A stretch of 38,727 nucleotides of DNA from Steroidobacteraceae bacterium (GTDB lineage Bacteria; Pseudomonadota; Gammaproteobacteria; Steroidobacterales; Steroidobacteraceae): positions 1-38,727 of the forward strand of contig JAGOXN010000003.1 of assembly GCA_018059685.1 (NCBI GenBank). The letters run 5' to 3'. Position numbers and translations under genes: made by a program. Each line of letters begins with the position of its first letter. Positions within the stretch are counted from its first letter, which is position 1. The notes below the pieces were generated by a model. The model saw only the letters and a program-made list of their open reading frames with translations, did not search any database and was not told the origin of the DNA. Shown here one piece after another: positions 7,674 to 16,035 of this stretch.

Positions 7674-8311
7674 GACTCGCCACCCGGGCAGGGCGCGGCC
7701 GTGGATCGTCGCGGCGCCACGACGCCCGCGTCGGTGACGATCAGGTCGAGCGGCACGTCCCAGGGCGACGGGTCGATGCGTGGCAGCTCCTGGAACGAAA
7801 ATGCGACGCCGATCAGCTTCGGCCTGCGCCAGCTGCCCGAGGCATTGAGACGATGACGCAGGGCCCGGTCGTAGAATCCCGCGCCCATGCCGAGGCGATG
7901 GCCGTGCCGGTCGAATCCGACCACGGGCACGAGCACGACGTCGAATCCGCCGCTCCGCAGTCGCCCGCCCTTTGCCGACGCGGGCTCGAGGATGCCGTAG
8001 TGGTTGGCTCGCAGGTCGTCCCGCTCCCCGAGGGGCACGAAAGCCATTTCGCGCCGACGGCGGCTCGTGATCCTCGGCAGGTAGAGCGCGACACCGCAGC
8101 GCCGCGCGTCCGCGACGAGCGGGCGCAGGTCGACCTCGCCGCGGATGGGCAGGTACATGGCGATGCGCGAGCCCCGTCGCAGGAGGCCGAGGCTGCGCAG
8201 GTTCGCCGCGATGGCCCGCTCGTACGAACGGCGCTTCAGCTGCGGCAGGGCCAGGCGCAGCTCGCGCAGCCTGCGGCGGGCATCACGAACTTCGGCGGTG
8301 GATTGCGCCAT
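7670..8311 (-). CDS. fau: 5-formyltetrahydrofolate cyclo-ligase
   Basis: A 213-residue enzyme converting 5-formyl-THF to 5,10-methenyl-THF with ATP. Family motifs include YLPIRGEVDLRPL near residue 52, DVVLVPVVGFDRHGHRLGMG near residue 125 and GAGFYDRALRH, which forms the ATP/folate site. The reading frame continues upstream to 8410, but that part is inside the 6S RNA, so MAQSTAEVRDARRRLREL at 8311 is taken as the start. No clear ribosome site precedes it. The zapA-ssrS-fau arrangement is conserved in gammaproteobacteria, where fau shares the 6S transcript. Confidence 0.93.
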   Translation of the reverse strand: MAQSTAEVRDARRRLRELRLALPQLKRRSYERAIAANLRSLGLLRRGSRIAMYLPIRGEVDLRPLVADARRCGVALYLPRITSRRRREMAFVPLGERDDLRANHYGILEPASAKGGRLRSGGFDVVLVPVVGFDRHGHRLGMGAGFYDRALRHRLNASGSWRRPKLIGVAFSFQELPRIDPSPWDVPLDLIVTDAGVVAPRRSTAAPCPGGES

Positions 8312-8338
8312 ACGGGACCAGAGCAGGGAGGAGGGGGA

Positions 8339-8528
8339 TGGCGCCACCCGCCTGTGCCGTCGTGGGCCATTGCTCTCGACAAGAGCAATAGACGGGGAAG
8401 GCCGCGGCACTTAAGGCTTCCCGCTCGAGGCGGACTTGCACAATGTTGCCGACTGGCCGGCTCCCCTGGGTGTTGGACTTAAGGTCGAGAGGTAACCCGG
8501 ACCACGTCGAACACTGCAGGCGGCGCCA
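8339..8528 (-). ncRNA. ssrS: 6S RNA (RNA polymerase regulator)
   Basis: The 190 bases between zapA and fau have the position, size and landmarks of 6S RNA. The closing stem is formed by TGGCGCC..CCTGCAGTG at the 5' end (8528-8512) and CACAGGCGG..GGCGCCA at the 3' end (8356-8339). GGGAAGCCTTAA (8422-8411) matches the conserved GAAGCCUUAA segment of E. coli 6S RNA, and a GC-rich interrupted rod lies between. 6S RNA mimics an open promoter and binds sigma-70 RNA polymerase in stationary phase. Exact ends are approximate. No convincing separate promoter is visible, so processing from the zapA transcript is possible. Confidence 0.85.
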
Positions 8529-8558
8529 AATCGTCGCGGTGCGCCGCGGGGCGCGCCG

Positions 8559-8876
8559 CTAAAGTTCCAGTTGCTGGCCCTTCTCGAGGGCCGATTCCAC
8601 CCGTTCACGCAGCGAACGCAACCTTGCGCCGAGATCGCCGTCGACCGAGGTCCCGTTGCGGCGCAGCTTGATGAGCTCGTTCGCGAGGTTGAGCGCCGAG
8701 ATCACCGCGATGCGGTCGAGACCCACGACCTTGCCCGTGTCCCGGACCTCGCGCATCTTCGCGTCGAGAAACTCGGCGGAATCGAGCAGCGCCGAGCGCT
8801 CTTCGGCCGGGCAGGCCACCTGGTACTCGCGGTCGAGCAGCCGGACGCTGACCCGGGAGATGCGCTCCTCGCTCAC
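8559..8876 (-). CDS. zapA: Cell division protein ZapA
   Basis: A 105-residue protein that bundles FtsZ filaments at the Z-ring. It starts with GTG at 8876 (SEERISRVSVRLLDREYQVACP), the typical ZapA N-terminal strand region. The middle has AEFLDAKMREVRDTGKVVGLDRIAVISALNLANEL (described by its key blocks DAKM, GLDRIAVI and ALNLANEL), followed by a C-terminal coiled coil over residues 75-105. The GTG overlaps the stop of the upstream coiled-coil gene (GTGA). It is followed on the same strand by 6S RNA and fau, the standard gammaproteobacterial order. Confidence 0.93.
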   Translation of the reverse strand: MSEERISRVSVRLLDREYQVACPAEERSALLDSAEFLDAKMREVRDTGKVVGLDRIAVISALNLANELIKLRRNGTSVDGDLGARLRSLRERVESALEKGQQLEL

Positions 8877-9106
8877 GAACCGTGCTCCATCGACTTGAGC
8901 CGGCCGATCATGGCCTCGACGCGGGCGCGGACCTGCTCGTTCTTCTGCAGGAGGTTGGCGCGCTCCGAGATGAGCAGGTCCTGGCGCTGGCGCAGCGCCC
9001 GGTTCTCTTCCTTCATCTGGCCGACCGTGGCGACGAGGTCGTCGATGCGCCGCTCGAGGCGGCGCAACTCTGCGTCCACTGCGGATTTTGCGGCGGGCTC
9101 GCTCAT
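8873..9106 (-). CDS. Small coiled-coil protein, TIGR02449 family
   Basis: A 77-residue, wholly helical protein. After MSEPAAKSAVDAE there is a continuous heptad pattern (LRRLERRIDDLVATVGQ, then ENRALRQRQDLLISERANLL) to the C-terminus, as in the TIGR02449 family encoded just before zapA in gammaproteobacteria. It resembles ZapB-like cell-division coiled coils in size and shape; that role is inference. The ATG at 9106 lies only seven bases from the -10 box at 9114-9119, so the message may be leaderless. An in-frame extension to 9142 would run across this promoter and is rejected. Overlaps zapA by four bases. Confidence 0.82.
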   Translation of the reverse strand: MSEPAAKSAVDAELRRLERRIDDLVATVGQMKEENRALRQRQDLLISERANLLQKNEQVRARVEAMIGRLKSMEHGS

Positions 9107-9113
9107 GCGCGGA

Positions 9114-9142
9114 ACTATAGAGCCGCACCCGGGGGGAATCAA
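9114..9142 (-). promoter_or_regulatory. Sigma-70-type promoter of the zapA operon
   Basis: On the minus strand TTGATT (9142-9137), a 17-base spacer, then TATAGT (9119-9114). The predicted transcription start near 9107 falls at the ATG at 9106, so the first gene would be leaderless. Confidence 0.6.
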
Positions 9143-9167
9143 TCGAAGCGGGCTCGTTCGCGCGCGA

Positions 9168-9176
9168 TGTTACGAT
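9168..9176 (+). promoter_or_regulatory. Extended -10 promoter candidate for ygfB
   Basis: TGTTACGAT is an extended -10 (TGn plus TACGAT) ending seven bases before the ygfB ATG at 9184. No good -35 is visible at the usual spacing, as often with extended -10 promoters. It is divergent from the zapA promoter within a 77-base gap. Confidence 0.45.
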
Positions 9177-9183
9177 ATGCAGG

Positions 9184-9750
9184 ATGCTTCCCTCCGTCGC
9201 CTTCGACGAAGTCGCCCACGCGCTCGCGACGCGGGGGGGCGTGGTACACGCGTCCGAGGCGCACGGCTGCCTCTGTGGAGCACTCTGCGTGCGGCAGGAG
9301 TACCTCCTGCGGGAATGGCTCGACGAGCTGCTGCCCGAAGCGCCCGCAAGCGCGGAGGCCGAAGCGGCCGGCGGACCACTCGGTGATCTCCACGAGCGCA
9401 GCAGGGCCGACCTCGCCGCGGCCGACATGGTTTTCGAGCCGCTGCTCCCGGATGACGACCAGCCGCTGCCGCTGCGCGTCGAGGCGCTCGGCGCCTGGTG
9501 CCAGGGATTCCTTTATGGCTTCGGAGCCTCCGGAGCGAGGCCACGCGAGCCGCTCCCGGCCGACGTCGCCGAGGCGCTGGCGGACCTCGCGGAGATCTCG
9601 CAGGCCGGGGCCGTGGGTTCCGCGAGCGCCGAGGTGGAGGAAGACGCGTATGCGGAACTCGTCGAGTTCCTGCGCGTCGCCGTGCAACTCATCCACGACG
9701 AGCTCGCGGGCCTGCGTCACGCGCAGCCTCCCCGGAATACGAGTCACTGA
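9184..9750 (+). CDS. ygfB: YgfB/YecA (UPF0149) family protein
   Basis: A 188-residue acidic helical protein of UPF0149. The conserved pieces are VHASEAHGCLCGALC near residue 21, LLPDDDQPLPLRVEALGAWCQGFLYGFG near residue 88 (key WCQGFLYG) and EEDAYAELVEFLRVAVQLIHDEL at the C-terminus. It sits directly before pepP-ubiH-ubiI, as in E. coli. The cellular role of the family is poorly defined; in Pseudomonas YgfB has been tied to control of ampDh3 expression and beta-lactam resistance. Translation probably begins at or very near the mRNA 5' end. Confidence 0.9.
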   Translation: MLPSVAFDEVAHALATRGGVVHASEAHGCLCGALCVRQEYLLREWLDELLPEAPASAEAEAAGGPLGDLHERSRADLAAADMVFEPLLPDDDQPLPLRVEALGAWCQGFLYGFGASGARPREPLPADVAEALADLAEISQAGAVGSASAEVEEDAYAELVEFLRVAVQLIHDELAGLRHAQPPRNTSH

Positions 9751-9757
9751 CAGGACC

Positions 9758-11068
9758 ATGGCCGTTCGCAAAGACGAGTTCGCGCGGCGTCGCCGCCAGC
9801 TGCTGCGCATGATGGGCAAGGGGGGCATCGCCATCCTGCCGGCTGCCGCCGAGAAGCAGCGCAACGGTGACGTCCATTACCACTACCGGCCCGACAGCGA
9901 TTTTCATTACCTCACCGGGTTCGACGAGCCGGAGGCGGTGGCCGTGCTGGTACCCGGACGCCCGCAGGCCGAGTACATCCTGTTCGTACGGGACCGCGAT
10001 CCCGCGCGGGAGACCTGGGACGGCAAGCGCGCCGGACCGGACGGCGCCACCCGGGACTTCGGCGCCGACGACGCCTTCCCGGTGGGCGACATCGACGACA
10101 TCCTGCCGGGGCTCATGGAGCAGTGCGGCCGGGTCTATTACACGATGGGCCTCGATGCCGAGTTCGACCAGCACGTCATCGGCTGGGTGAACACCCTGCG
10201 CGGGAAGGCCAAGCAGGGGATCCATGCGCCCCAGGAGTTCGTGGCGCTCGACCACCTGCTGCACGACATGCGCCTCTACAAGAGCCGCGGGGAGCTCGCC
10301 ACCATGCGCCGTTCCGCGCAGATCGCCGTGGGGGCGCACCTCCGCGCGATGAAAGCGACCCGCCCGGGCCGGCGCGAGTACGAGGTGATGGCGGAGATCC
10401 TGCACGAGTTCCACCGCCACAACGCCGACATCTCCTATCACCCGATCGTGGGCGGCGGCGCAAATGCCTGCACGCTGCACTATCACGCCAACGACGCCGA
10501 GTTGAACGATGGCGACCTGCTGCTCATCGACGCCGGCTGCGAGTATGGCTATTACGCATCCGACGTCACGCGGACCTTCCCGGTGAATGGACGCTTCTCG
10601 GCCGAGCAGCGCGCCGTCTACGAGGTCGTGCTCGAGGCGCAGGAGGCCGCGTTTGCGCGCATCCGGCCGGGCAATCACTGGAACGATCCGCACGACGCGG
10701 CAGTGCGGACCATCACGCAGGGACTCGTGCGTCTCGGGCTGCTGGAGGGTCGGGTGCCGGCCCTGGTCAAGGAGGAGGCGTACCGCAGGTTCTTCATGCA
10801 CCGGACCGGGCACTGGCTCGGCATGGACGTGCACGACGTCGGCGACTACAAGGTCGGTGACGAGTGGCGGGTCCTCGAGGCCGGCATGTGCCTCACGGTG
10901 GAGCCGGGGATATACATACCGGCGGGCACGAAGGGCGTAGCGCGCCGTTGGTGGAACATCGGCGTGCGCATCGAGGACGACGTCGTCGTGACCCGCGACG
11001 GCTGCGACCTGCTCACGAACGGCCTGCCGCGCACGCCGGCCGAGATCGAGCGCGCGATGAGTGGCTGA
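9758..11068 (+). CDS. pepP: Xaa-Pro aminopeptidase PepP (aminopeptidase P II)
   Basis: A 436-residue metallopeptidase that removes N-terminal residues preceding proline. It has an N-terminal creatinase-like domain (residues 1-170) and a C-terminal pita-bread domain. The dinuclear metal ligands are all present: D258 and D269 (in IDAGCEYGYYASDVTRTFP), H352 (HRTGHWLGMDVHD), E382 (TVEPGIYIP) and E406 (RIEDDVVV). ATG at 9758 is used, with AGGA just upstream. It lies seven bases after ygfB and its 3' end abuts ubiH. Cytosolic; assignment is secure. Confidence 0.95.
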   Translation: MAVRKDEFARRRRQLLRMMGKGGIAILPAAAEKQRNGDVHYHYRPDSDFHYLTGFDEPEAVAVLVPGRPQAEYILFVRDRDPARETWDGKRAGPDGATRDFGADDAFPVGDIDDILPGLMEQCGRVYYTMGLDAEFDQHVIGWVNTLRGKAKQGIHAPQEFVALDHLLHDMRLYKSRGELATMRRSAQIAVGAHLRAMKATRPGRREYEVMAEILHEFHRHNADISYHPIVGGGANACTLHYHANDAELNDGDLLLIDAGCEYGYYASDVTRTFPVNGRFSAEQRAVYEVVLEAQEAAFARIRPGNHWNDPHDAAVRTITQGLVRLGLLEGRVPALVKEEAYRRFFMHRTGHWLGMDVHDVGDYKVGDEWRVLEAGMCLTVEPGIYIPAGTKGVARRWWNIGVRIEDDVVVTRDGCDLLTNGLPRTPAEIERAMSG

Positions 11069-11078
11069 GGGCGTGGAC

Positions 11079-12332
11079 GTGAACGGGACCGAAGGCTCGC
11101 GCCAGTTCGACGTCGCCATCGCCGGTGGCGGCCTCGTGGGCGCGTCGCTCGCTCTCGCGCTGGCCCCGCTCGGCGTGCGCGTCGCGCTGATCGAGGCCGT
11201 GGCACCGGGGGTCGTCGCGCACCCGAGCTTCGATGAACGCACCACCGCCCTGGCGAACGGCAGCGTGCGCATCCTGCAGGCGCTGCGCGCGTGGCGGCAC
11301 ATGGACCGGGAGGCGACGCCGATCCGTGCGATCCACGTCTCGGACCAGGGACGTTTCGGCACCGCGCGCATCGATGCGGCCGAGCAGGGCCTCGAGGCGC
11401 TCGGATACGTCGTGCCGAACCGCGCGATCGGTGCCGGCCTGTGGGAGGAACTCCGGTCGGCGCCAGCCCTGGAGGTGATCGCGCCGGCCCGGGTGACGGG
11501 TACCGGGCTCGGCCCCGCCGCGCGATCCCTGCGCGTCGAATGCCCGGACGGGACGCTCGAGCTGTCAGCTCGCCTGGTCGTGGCGGCGGATGGCGCGCGC
11601 TCCGCGATTCGCGAGCAGGCCGGCATTGCGTCCGAGCACTGGCCGTACGCACAGACCGCGATCATCTCGACGCTGGCGACGCAGCGGTTTCACGACCACG
11701 TGGCCTACGAGCGATTCACGCCCGAGGGTCCGATCGCAGTGCTGCCGCTCGCCGACGGACGCTGCGGCCTCGTCTGGACCCACCGTCCGGAGGAAGCTGC
11801 GCGGCGGCTCGCGCTGCCGGACGACGCCTTCCTCGCGGAGCTCCAGTCCGCATTCGGGTTCCGACTCGGGCGGCTGCTGCGGGTCGGCGCGCGTCAGTCC
11901 TACGAGCTGGCGTTGTCGCGTTCCGAGCGCCACGTCGCGAGCCGCTTCGCGATCGCCGGCAATGCCGCCCAGGGCCTGCATCCGATCGCAGGCCAGGGCT
12001 TCAACCTTGGCTTGCGCGACGCCGCGAGCCTGGCCGAGGTCCTGGCCGACGCCCTGGCCGACGGGAGCACCGACGTCGGCGCCGATGATGCGCTCGACGT
12101 CTATGCCGGCTGGCGCGCCGAGGACCGCACGCGCATCGTTGCCTTCACGGACGGCCTGGTCCGGCTGTTCGGGACACCGCTCGGCGTGGTGCGCGGTCTG
12201 CGCAGCGTCGGGCTGCTCGCGTTCGACGCGTTGCCGCCGGCCAAGCGGGCGATGGCGCGCCTGAGCGTTGGCGCGGCCGGCCGGGTTCCGCGCCTCGCTC
12301 GCGGAGTGCCGCTCGAGGCGGCGCGACGATGA
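11079..12332 (+). CDS. ubiH: 2-octaprenyl-6-methoxyphenol hydroxylase UbiH
   Basis: A flavin monooxygenase of ubiquinone biosynthesis (UbiH/COQ6 family), about 417 residues. It has the FAD-binding IAGGGLVGASLALAL at the N-terminus, DGARSAIREQAGI near residue 170 and AGNAAQGLHPIAGQGFNLGL near residue 300 (second FAD motif). The HVSDQGRFG segment and position after pepP match UbiH rather than UbiI. Three in-frame GTGs (11061, 11073, 11079) are possible starts; 11079 is preferred because GAGG lies eight bases before it. Using 11061 adds six residues and an 8-base overlap with pepP. Confidence 0.92.
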   Translation: MNGTEGSRQFDVAIAGGGLVGASLALALAPLGVRVALIEAVAPGVVAHPSFDERTTALANGSVRILQALRAWRHMDREATPIRAIHVSDQGRFGTARIDAAEQGLEALGYVVPNRAIGAGLWEELRSAPALEVIAPARVTGTGLGPAARSLRVECPDGTLELSARLVVAADGARSAIREQAGIASEHWPYAQTAIISTLATQRFHDHVAYERFTPEGPIAVLPLADGRCGLVWTHRPEEAARRLALPDDAFLAELQSAFGFRLGRLLRVGARQSYELALSRSERHVASRFAIAGNAAQGLHPIAGQGFNLGLRDAASLAEVLADALADGSTDVGADDALDVYAGWRAEDRTRIVAFTDGLVRLFGTPLGVVRGLRSVGLLAFDALPPAKRAMARLSVGAAGRVPRLARGVPLEAARR

Positions 12333-13576
12333 ATGGTACGCGACGGTTCGACTTCGACGTCGTCGTGATCGGCGGCGGCATGGTCGGTGCGTGCTGCGCC
12401 GCGCTCGTCGCGCGGGAGGAGCCGCTCGCGCAATGGCGCGTGGCGATGGTCGAGCCCGTCGCGCCGAAGCCCCCGCGCGACGATTCGGTGGACCTGCGTG
12501 TCTCTGCGCTGTCGCGTGCGTCGCAACGCATCCTGCGGGCCGTAGGCGCGTGGGACGCGCTCGAAGACCGGGCGTGTCCGTACTCCGAAATGGTCGTCTG
12601 GGACGCTGCGAGCGCAGCGGATGCGCGCGATGCGCTGCATTTCTCCGCGGCGGAGACCGGTGAGCCGGATCTCGGCCACATCGTGGAGAACCTGCGCGTG
12701 CAGTGGACCCTGCACGAGTCGCGGCACGTCCGCGCGGTGACCCGGATCGGTGCCGGCCTCGAGGCGCTCGAGTTCGGGCCGGACGCAGTGCGCCTCACGC
12801 TGTCGGATGAGCGGCGCATCAGCTGCGGCCTCGTCATCGGGGCCGATGGCGGGCAGTCGCGCGTGCGTGAACTCTGCGGCATCGGCCGCGCGGGGTGGGC
12901 CTACGGACAGACGGCGGTGGTGGCGCACCTTCGCACCGAGCGGCCGCATCGACACACCGCGTGGCAGCGCTTCCTGCCGGACGGCCCGATCGCGCTGCTG
13001 CCGCTGCGCGACGGGCGGGTCTCGCTCGTCTGGACGACCACGCCTGCGCAGGCGGCCGAACTGCGCGAGGCCGACCCGCACCAGTTCTCGAGGCGCGTCG
13101 CCGAGGCGAGCGATCACGTGCTCGGTGCCATGGAGCTCGACGGTGCGCGCGAGGGATTCCCGCTCGCGCTCTGGCACGCAAGGGAGTACGTGCGGCCGCG
13201 CCTCGCGCTCGTGGGCGACGCCGCGCACACGATTCACCCGCTGGCCGGCCAGGGCGTCAATCTCGGGTTCCTGGATGCGGCCGCCCTCGTTCAGGTGCTG
13301 TCGAATGCCGAAGCGAGCGGGGGCGAGCCATTCGGCACCCGCGCCCTGCGCCGCTACGAACGCTGGCGCCGCAGCGAGAACGCGCTGATGCTCGGCACGA
13401 CCGACACCATCAACCGCCTGTTCGGCGAGCGCAGCGTACCGGTCGCCGCAGCGCGCCGCCTCGGGATGTCCCTGGTCGCGAGCCAGCCGCTGCTCCGGCG
13501 TGTCCTGGTCGAACGTGCCCTCGGCCTCGCCGGCGACCTGCCGGTCCTCGTGACCGGTCGTCCCGCCCCTGCATGA
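12329..13576 (+). CDS. ubiI: FAD-dependent 2-octaprenylphenol hydroxylase UbiI/VisC-type
   Basis: A 415-residue paralogue of UbiH, overlapping it by four bases (ATGA). It contains VVIGGGMVGACCAALV at the N-terminus (FAD Rossmann loop), LRVSALSRASQRIL near residue 57, LGHIVENLRVQW near residue 112, GADGGQSRVREL near residue 170 and GDAAHTIHPLAGQGVNLGF near residue 297. The LRVSA and HIVEN segments fit the UbiI/UbiF branch. In E. coli UbiI does the C5 hydroxylation; with only two hydroxylases here the enzyme may cover more than one ring position, which is inference. Confidence 0.9.
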   Translation: MNGTRRFDFDVVVIGGGMVGACCAALVAREEPLAQWRVAMVEPVAPKPPRDDSVDLRVSALSRASQRILRAVGAWDALEDRACPYSEMVVWDAASAADARDALHFSAAETGEPDLGHIVENLRVQWTLHESRHVRAVTRIGAGLEALEFGPDAVRLTLSDERRISCGLVIGADGGQSRVRELCGIGRAGWAYGQTAVVAHLRTERPHRHTAWQRFLPDGPIALLPLRDGRVSLVWTTTPAQAAELREADPHQFSRRVAEASDHVLGAMELDGAREGFPLALWHAREYVRPRLALVGDAAHTIHPLAGQGVNLGFLDAAALVQVLSNAEASGGEPFGTRALRRYERWRRSENALMLGTTDTINRLFGERSVPVAAARRLGMSLVASQPLLRRVLVERALGLAGDLPVLVTGRPAPA

Positions 13577-13615
13577 CCGGCGGGCAGCCGGCAGCGCAGG
13601 GACCTGTGAGTTGCG

Positions 13616-14440
13616 TCAGCCGTGCGCGTCCTGCCGCGGCCAGGCCGAGGCATCGACGGTCTCGCGATAGCCGTGCCAGCTGGCGTGCCCGATCAGGGGC
13701 AACGTGACGCCGAGCACGATCATCACGGCGGCGAAGCCCGACCCTCGATCGCGGCCGATGAGGAGCAGGGCAAAGCCCGGTGCCACCGCCAGCACGATGC
13801 AGCCCGCCCACACCGCCATCGCCGGCTTGTTGCGCAGGACCGCATTGACGCTCGTGACGACCGCCGTCACGGTGTCGACCCGGCGATCCACCAGCATCGG
13901 CAGCGCGAACGCGGCCGCCGCGAACACGATCACCGCGAAGATGGAGCCGACGGCGCTGCCGATACCGAAGAACGTCAGGTAGTCGCGCCAGCCTGCCGCG
14001 TCATTGACCGGGAAGAAGACGTGTATCGCTGATCCCGCACGTGCCCAGACCAGGAAGACGACCATCAGCATCAGTGCGAACACCATGAGGTTGCCGAACA
14101 CGCGTCGCTCCTCCTGCAGGCAGCGACGCAGGGATGGCCGTTCGCCTTGCTCGAGCTGGCTGCTGATGACGTAGGTGCCGACCGCGAGCGCCGGTGCAAC
14201 GAGGATGAAGCCCGACACCAGCGCGAGCAGTTCCCAGTAGCCGCCGAATTCGAGGGCAATGAAGGCGACGACCAGGCTCGCACCGACGACGGCGAGGCCG
14301 TAGCTGAGGCTCTGGCGGGGCGCCGACCACATGTCGCGCCAGCCGCGCCGGACCCATGCGAGCGGTGCCAGCGTCCGCAGCCGGTGGCAGGGCGCCACGA
14401 AGGGCATCGACGACTCCGGCGTGCCGGCTCCCTGCGTCAT
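13616..14440 (-). CDS. DUF2189 multi-pass membrane protein
   Basis: A 274-residue inner-membrane protein with about six hydrophobic segments: two around residues 48-95 (AVVGASLVVAFIALEF, LLALVSGFILVAPALAVGTYV), one at 115-135, one at 155-180, one at 205-222 and one at 232-250. The N-terminal APLAWVRRGWRDMWSAP and the loop GERPSLRRC are typical of DUF2189 proteins. No catalytic motif is visible and the family's function is unknown. It is the last gene of a minus-strand set after ispG and phhB, 15 bases beyond phhB, and converges with ubiI. Confidence 0.82.
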   Translation of the reverse strand: MTQGAGTPESSMPFVAPCHRLRTLAPLAWVRRGWRDMWSAPRQSLSYGLAVVGASLVVAFIALEFGGYWELLALVSGFILVAPALAVGTYVISSQLEQGERPSLRRCLQEERRVFGNLMVFALMLMVVFLVWARAGSAIHVFFPVNDAAGWRDYLTFFGIGSAVGSIFAVIVFAAAAFALPMLVDRRVDTVTAVVTSVNAVLRNKPAMAVWAGCIVLAVAPGFALLLIGRDRGSGFAAVMIVLGVTLPLIGHASWHGYRETVDASAWPRQDAHG

Positions 14441-14455
14441 CGGCGCACACCCGGC

Positions 14456-14785
14456 CTACAGCGCGTCGATCTTGGCAGCGCAGATGAAGTCGTTCTCGGA
14501 CAGGCCGCCCACCGAATGCGTCGAGTAGGTGACGCGACAGTAGTCGTAGCCGACCTCGAGGTCGGGATGGTGATCCTCGACGTGGGCGATCCAGGCGACG
14601 GCGTTGACGAACGCCATGGTGTGATGGAAATCGGCGAAGCCGAAGCTGCGTCGCAGGGAGCGGCCGTCCTCGGCAATCCGCCAGCCGACGGCGAGCTGCC
14701 CAAGGAGTCCCGCGGCCCGCGCCGCCTCGAGCGACGGCGTTCCGGGCGCGCACGCTGCGCACTTCCGCTCACGGAGTCCACTCAT
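14456..14785 (-). CDS. phhB: Pterin-4a-carbinolamine dehydratase (PCD/DCoH)
   Basis: A 109-residue protein that recycles the 4a-hydroxy-tetrahydropterin made by aromatic amino acid hydroxylases. The signature is complete: FHHTMAFVNAVAWIAHVEDHHPDLEVGYDY is recognised by its HVEDHHPDLEV core near residue 68, followed by VTYSTHSVGGLSENDFICAA near residue 85. The N-terminal KCAACAPGTPSLE is the usual short lead. It lies six bases after ispG. No phenylalanine hydroxylase gene is in the window, so its partner is either elsewhere or it serves molybdopterin-related or moonlighting roles. Confidence 0.93.
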   Translation of the reverse strand: MSGLRERKCAACAPGTPSLEAARAAGLLGQLAVGWRIAEDGRSLRRSFGFADFHHTMAFVNAVAWIAHVEDHHPDLEVGYDYCRVTYSTHSVGGLSENDFICAAKIDAL

Positions 14786-14791
14786 GGTTCG

Positions 14792-16012
14792 TCACCTCGC
14801 CGGATAGGTTCGTTCGACGTACTGCTCCACCAGCTGCTGGAATTCAGCTGCGATGTGCTCGCCCTTCAGTGTCGGTCCCTTCTCGCCGTCGACGTAGACT
14901 GGCGCGACTGGCCGCTCGCCGGTGCCGGGCAGGCTGATGCCGATGTTGGCGTGCTTGCTCTCGCCCGGCCCGTTGACGACGCAACCCATCACCGCGACGG
15001 TCATCCGCTCGACCCCCGGGTGGCGCTTGCGCCATTCGGGCATGCGCCGGCGCAGGTGCGACTGGATCGTCTGCGCGAGTTCCTGGAAGTACGTCGAGGT
15101 CGTGCGTCCGCAGCCGGGGCAGGCGACCACCATCGGTACGAACGAACGCAGGCCCATCGTCTGCAGGATCTCCTGGGCGACGATCACTTCCCTGGCGCGG
15201 TCACCGCCCGGCTCGGGCGTCAGCGACACGCGGATGGTGTCGCCGATGCCTTCCTGCAGCAGCACGCTCATTGCGGCCGTCGAGGCGACGATGCCCTTCG
15301 AGCCCATGCCGGCCTCCGTCAGGCCGAGGTGCAGCGGATAGTCGCAGCGCGCGGCGATGTTGCGATAGACGGCGATCAGGTCCTGCACGCCGCTCACCTT
15401 GCAGGAGATCACGATACGATCGTGGGCGAGACCGATCTCCTCGGCGCGGCGGGCGCTATCGAGCGCCGAGACGACGATCGCCTCGCGCATCACCTCCCGC
15501 GCGTCGAGTGGCTCCGCCCGTCGCGAGTTCTCGTCCATCAGCCGCGTCAGCAGCTCCTGGTCGAGGCTGCCCCAGTTCACCCCGATGCGCACCGGCTTCC
15601 CGTGGCGGCAGGCGATCTCGACCATCTCGGCGAACTGCGGGTCGCGCTTGCTGCCGCGGCCGACGTTGCCCGGATTGATGCGGTACTTCGCGAGGGCCGC
15701 CGCGCACGCGGGGTGCTCGCGCAGGAGCTTGTGGCCGTTGAAATGGAAGTCGCCCACCAGCGGCACGTCCACGTTGCTCCGGGCGAGTCGCTCGACGATG
15801 TGCGGCACGGCCGCTGCAGCCTGCTCGGTGTTGACCGTGACCCGCACGAGTTCCGAACCCGCCGCCGCCAGGGCCACGGCCTGCTGAACGGTTGCCTCGA
15901 CGTCCGCGGTGTCGGTATTGGTCATGGACTGCACGACTACCGGGTGGGCACTGCCCACCGGCACGCGGCCGATGCGTACCGTCACGCTGCGTCGCCTGGA
16001 GATGTCGTTCAT
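14792..16012 (-). CDS. ispG: 4-hydroxy-3-methylbut-2-enyl-diphosphate synthase IspG (GcpE)
   Basis: A 406-residue 4Fe-4S enzyme of the MEP isoprenoid pathway, converting MEcPP to HMBPP. The N-terminal TIM barrel starts [20 protein letters not shown] and [16 protein letters not shown]. The C-terminal Fe-S domain has CPGCGRTTS and [21 protein letters not shown] (key C and E residues in GCVVNGPGE). The frame stays open upstream into the DUF885 gene, but MNDISRRRS at 16012 matches the family N-terminus. No strong ribosome site is seen. It supplies precursors for the polyprenyl tail of the ubiquinone made by the nearby ubi genes. Confidence 0.95.
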   Translation of the reverse strand: MNDISRRRSVTVRIGRVPVGSAHPVVVQSMTNTDTADVEATVQQAVALAAAGSELVRVTVNTEQAAAAVPHIVERLARSNVDVPLVGDFHFNGHKLLREHPACAAALAKYRINPGNVGRGSKRDPQFAEMVEIACRHGKPVRIGVNWGSLDQELLTRLMDENSRRAEPLDAREVMREAIVVSALDSARRAEEIGLAHDRIVISCKVSGVQDLIAVYRNIAARCDYPLHLGLTEAGMGSKGIVASTAAMSVLLQEGIGDTIRVSLTPEPGGDRAREVIVAQEILQTMGLRSFVPMVVACPGCGRTTSTYFQELAQTIQSHLRRRMPEWRKRHPGVERMTVAVMGCVVNGPGESKHANIGISLPGTGERPVAPVYVDGEKGPTLKGEHIAAEFQQLVEQYVERTYPAR

Positions 16013-16035
16013 CGCCGAGCCGGGTCCGTCACGGG

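Noticed and set aside
8312-8410. N-terminal extension of 5-formyl-THF cyclo-ligase
   Set aside because: The extension lies inside the 6S RNA, has Ser/Arg/Pro-rich composition and does not match the family N-terminus, which begins near 8311.
8877-9428. ZapA reading frame continuing far upstream
   Set aside because: The upstream part runs through the coiled-coil gene, the divergent promoters and into ygfB; ZapA proper begins at the GTG at 8876.
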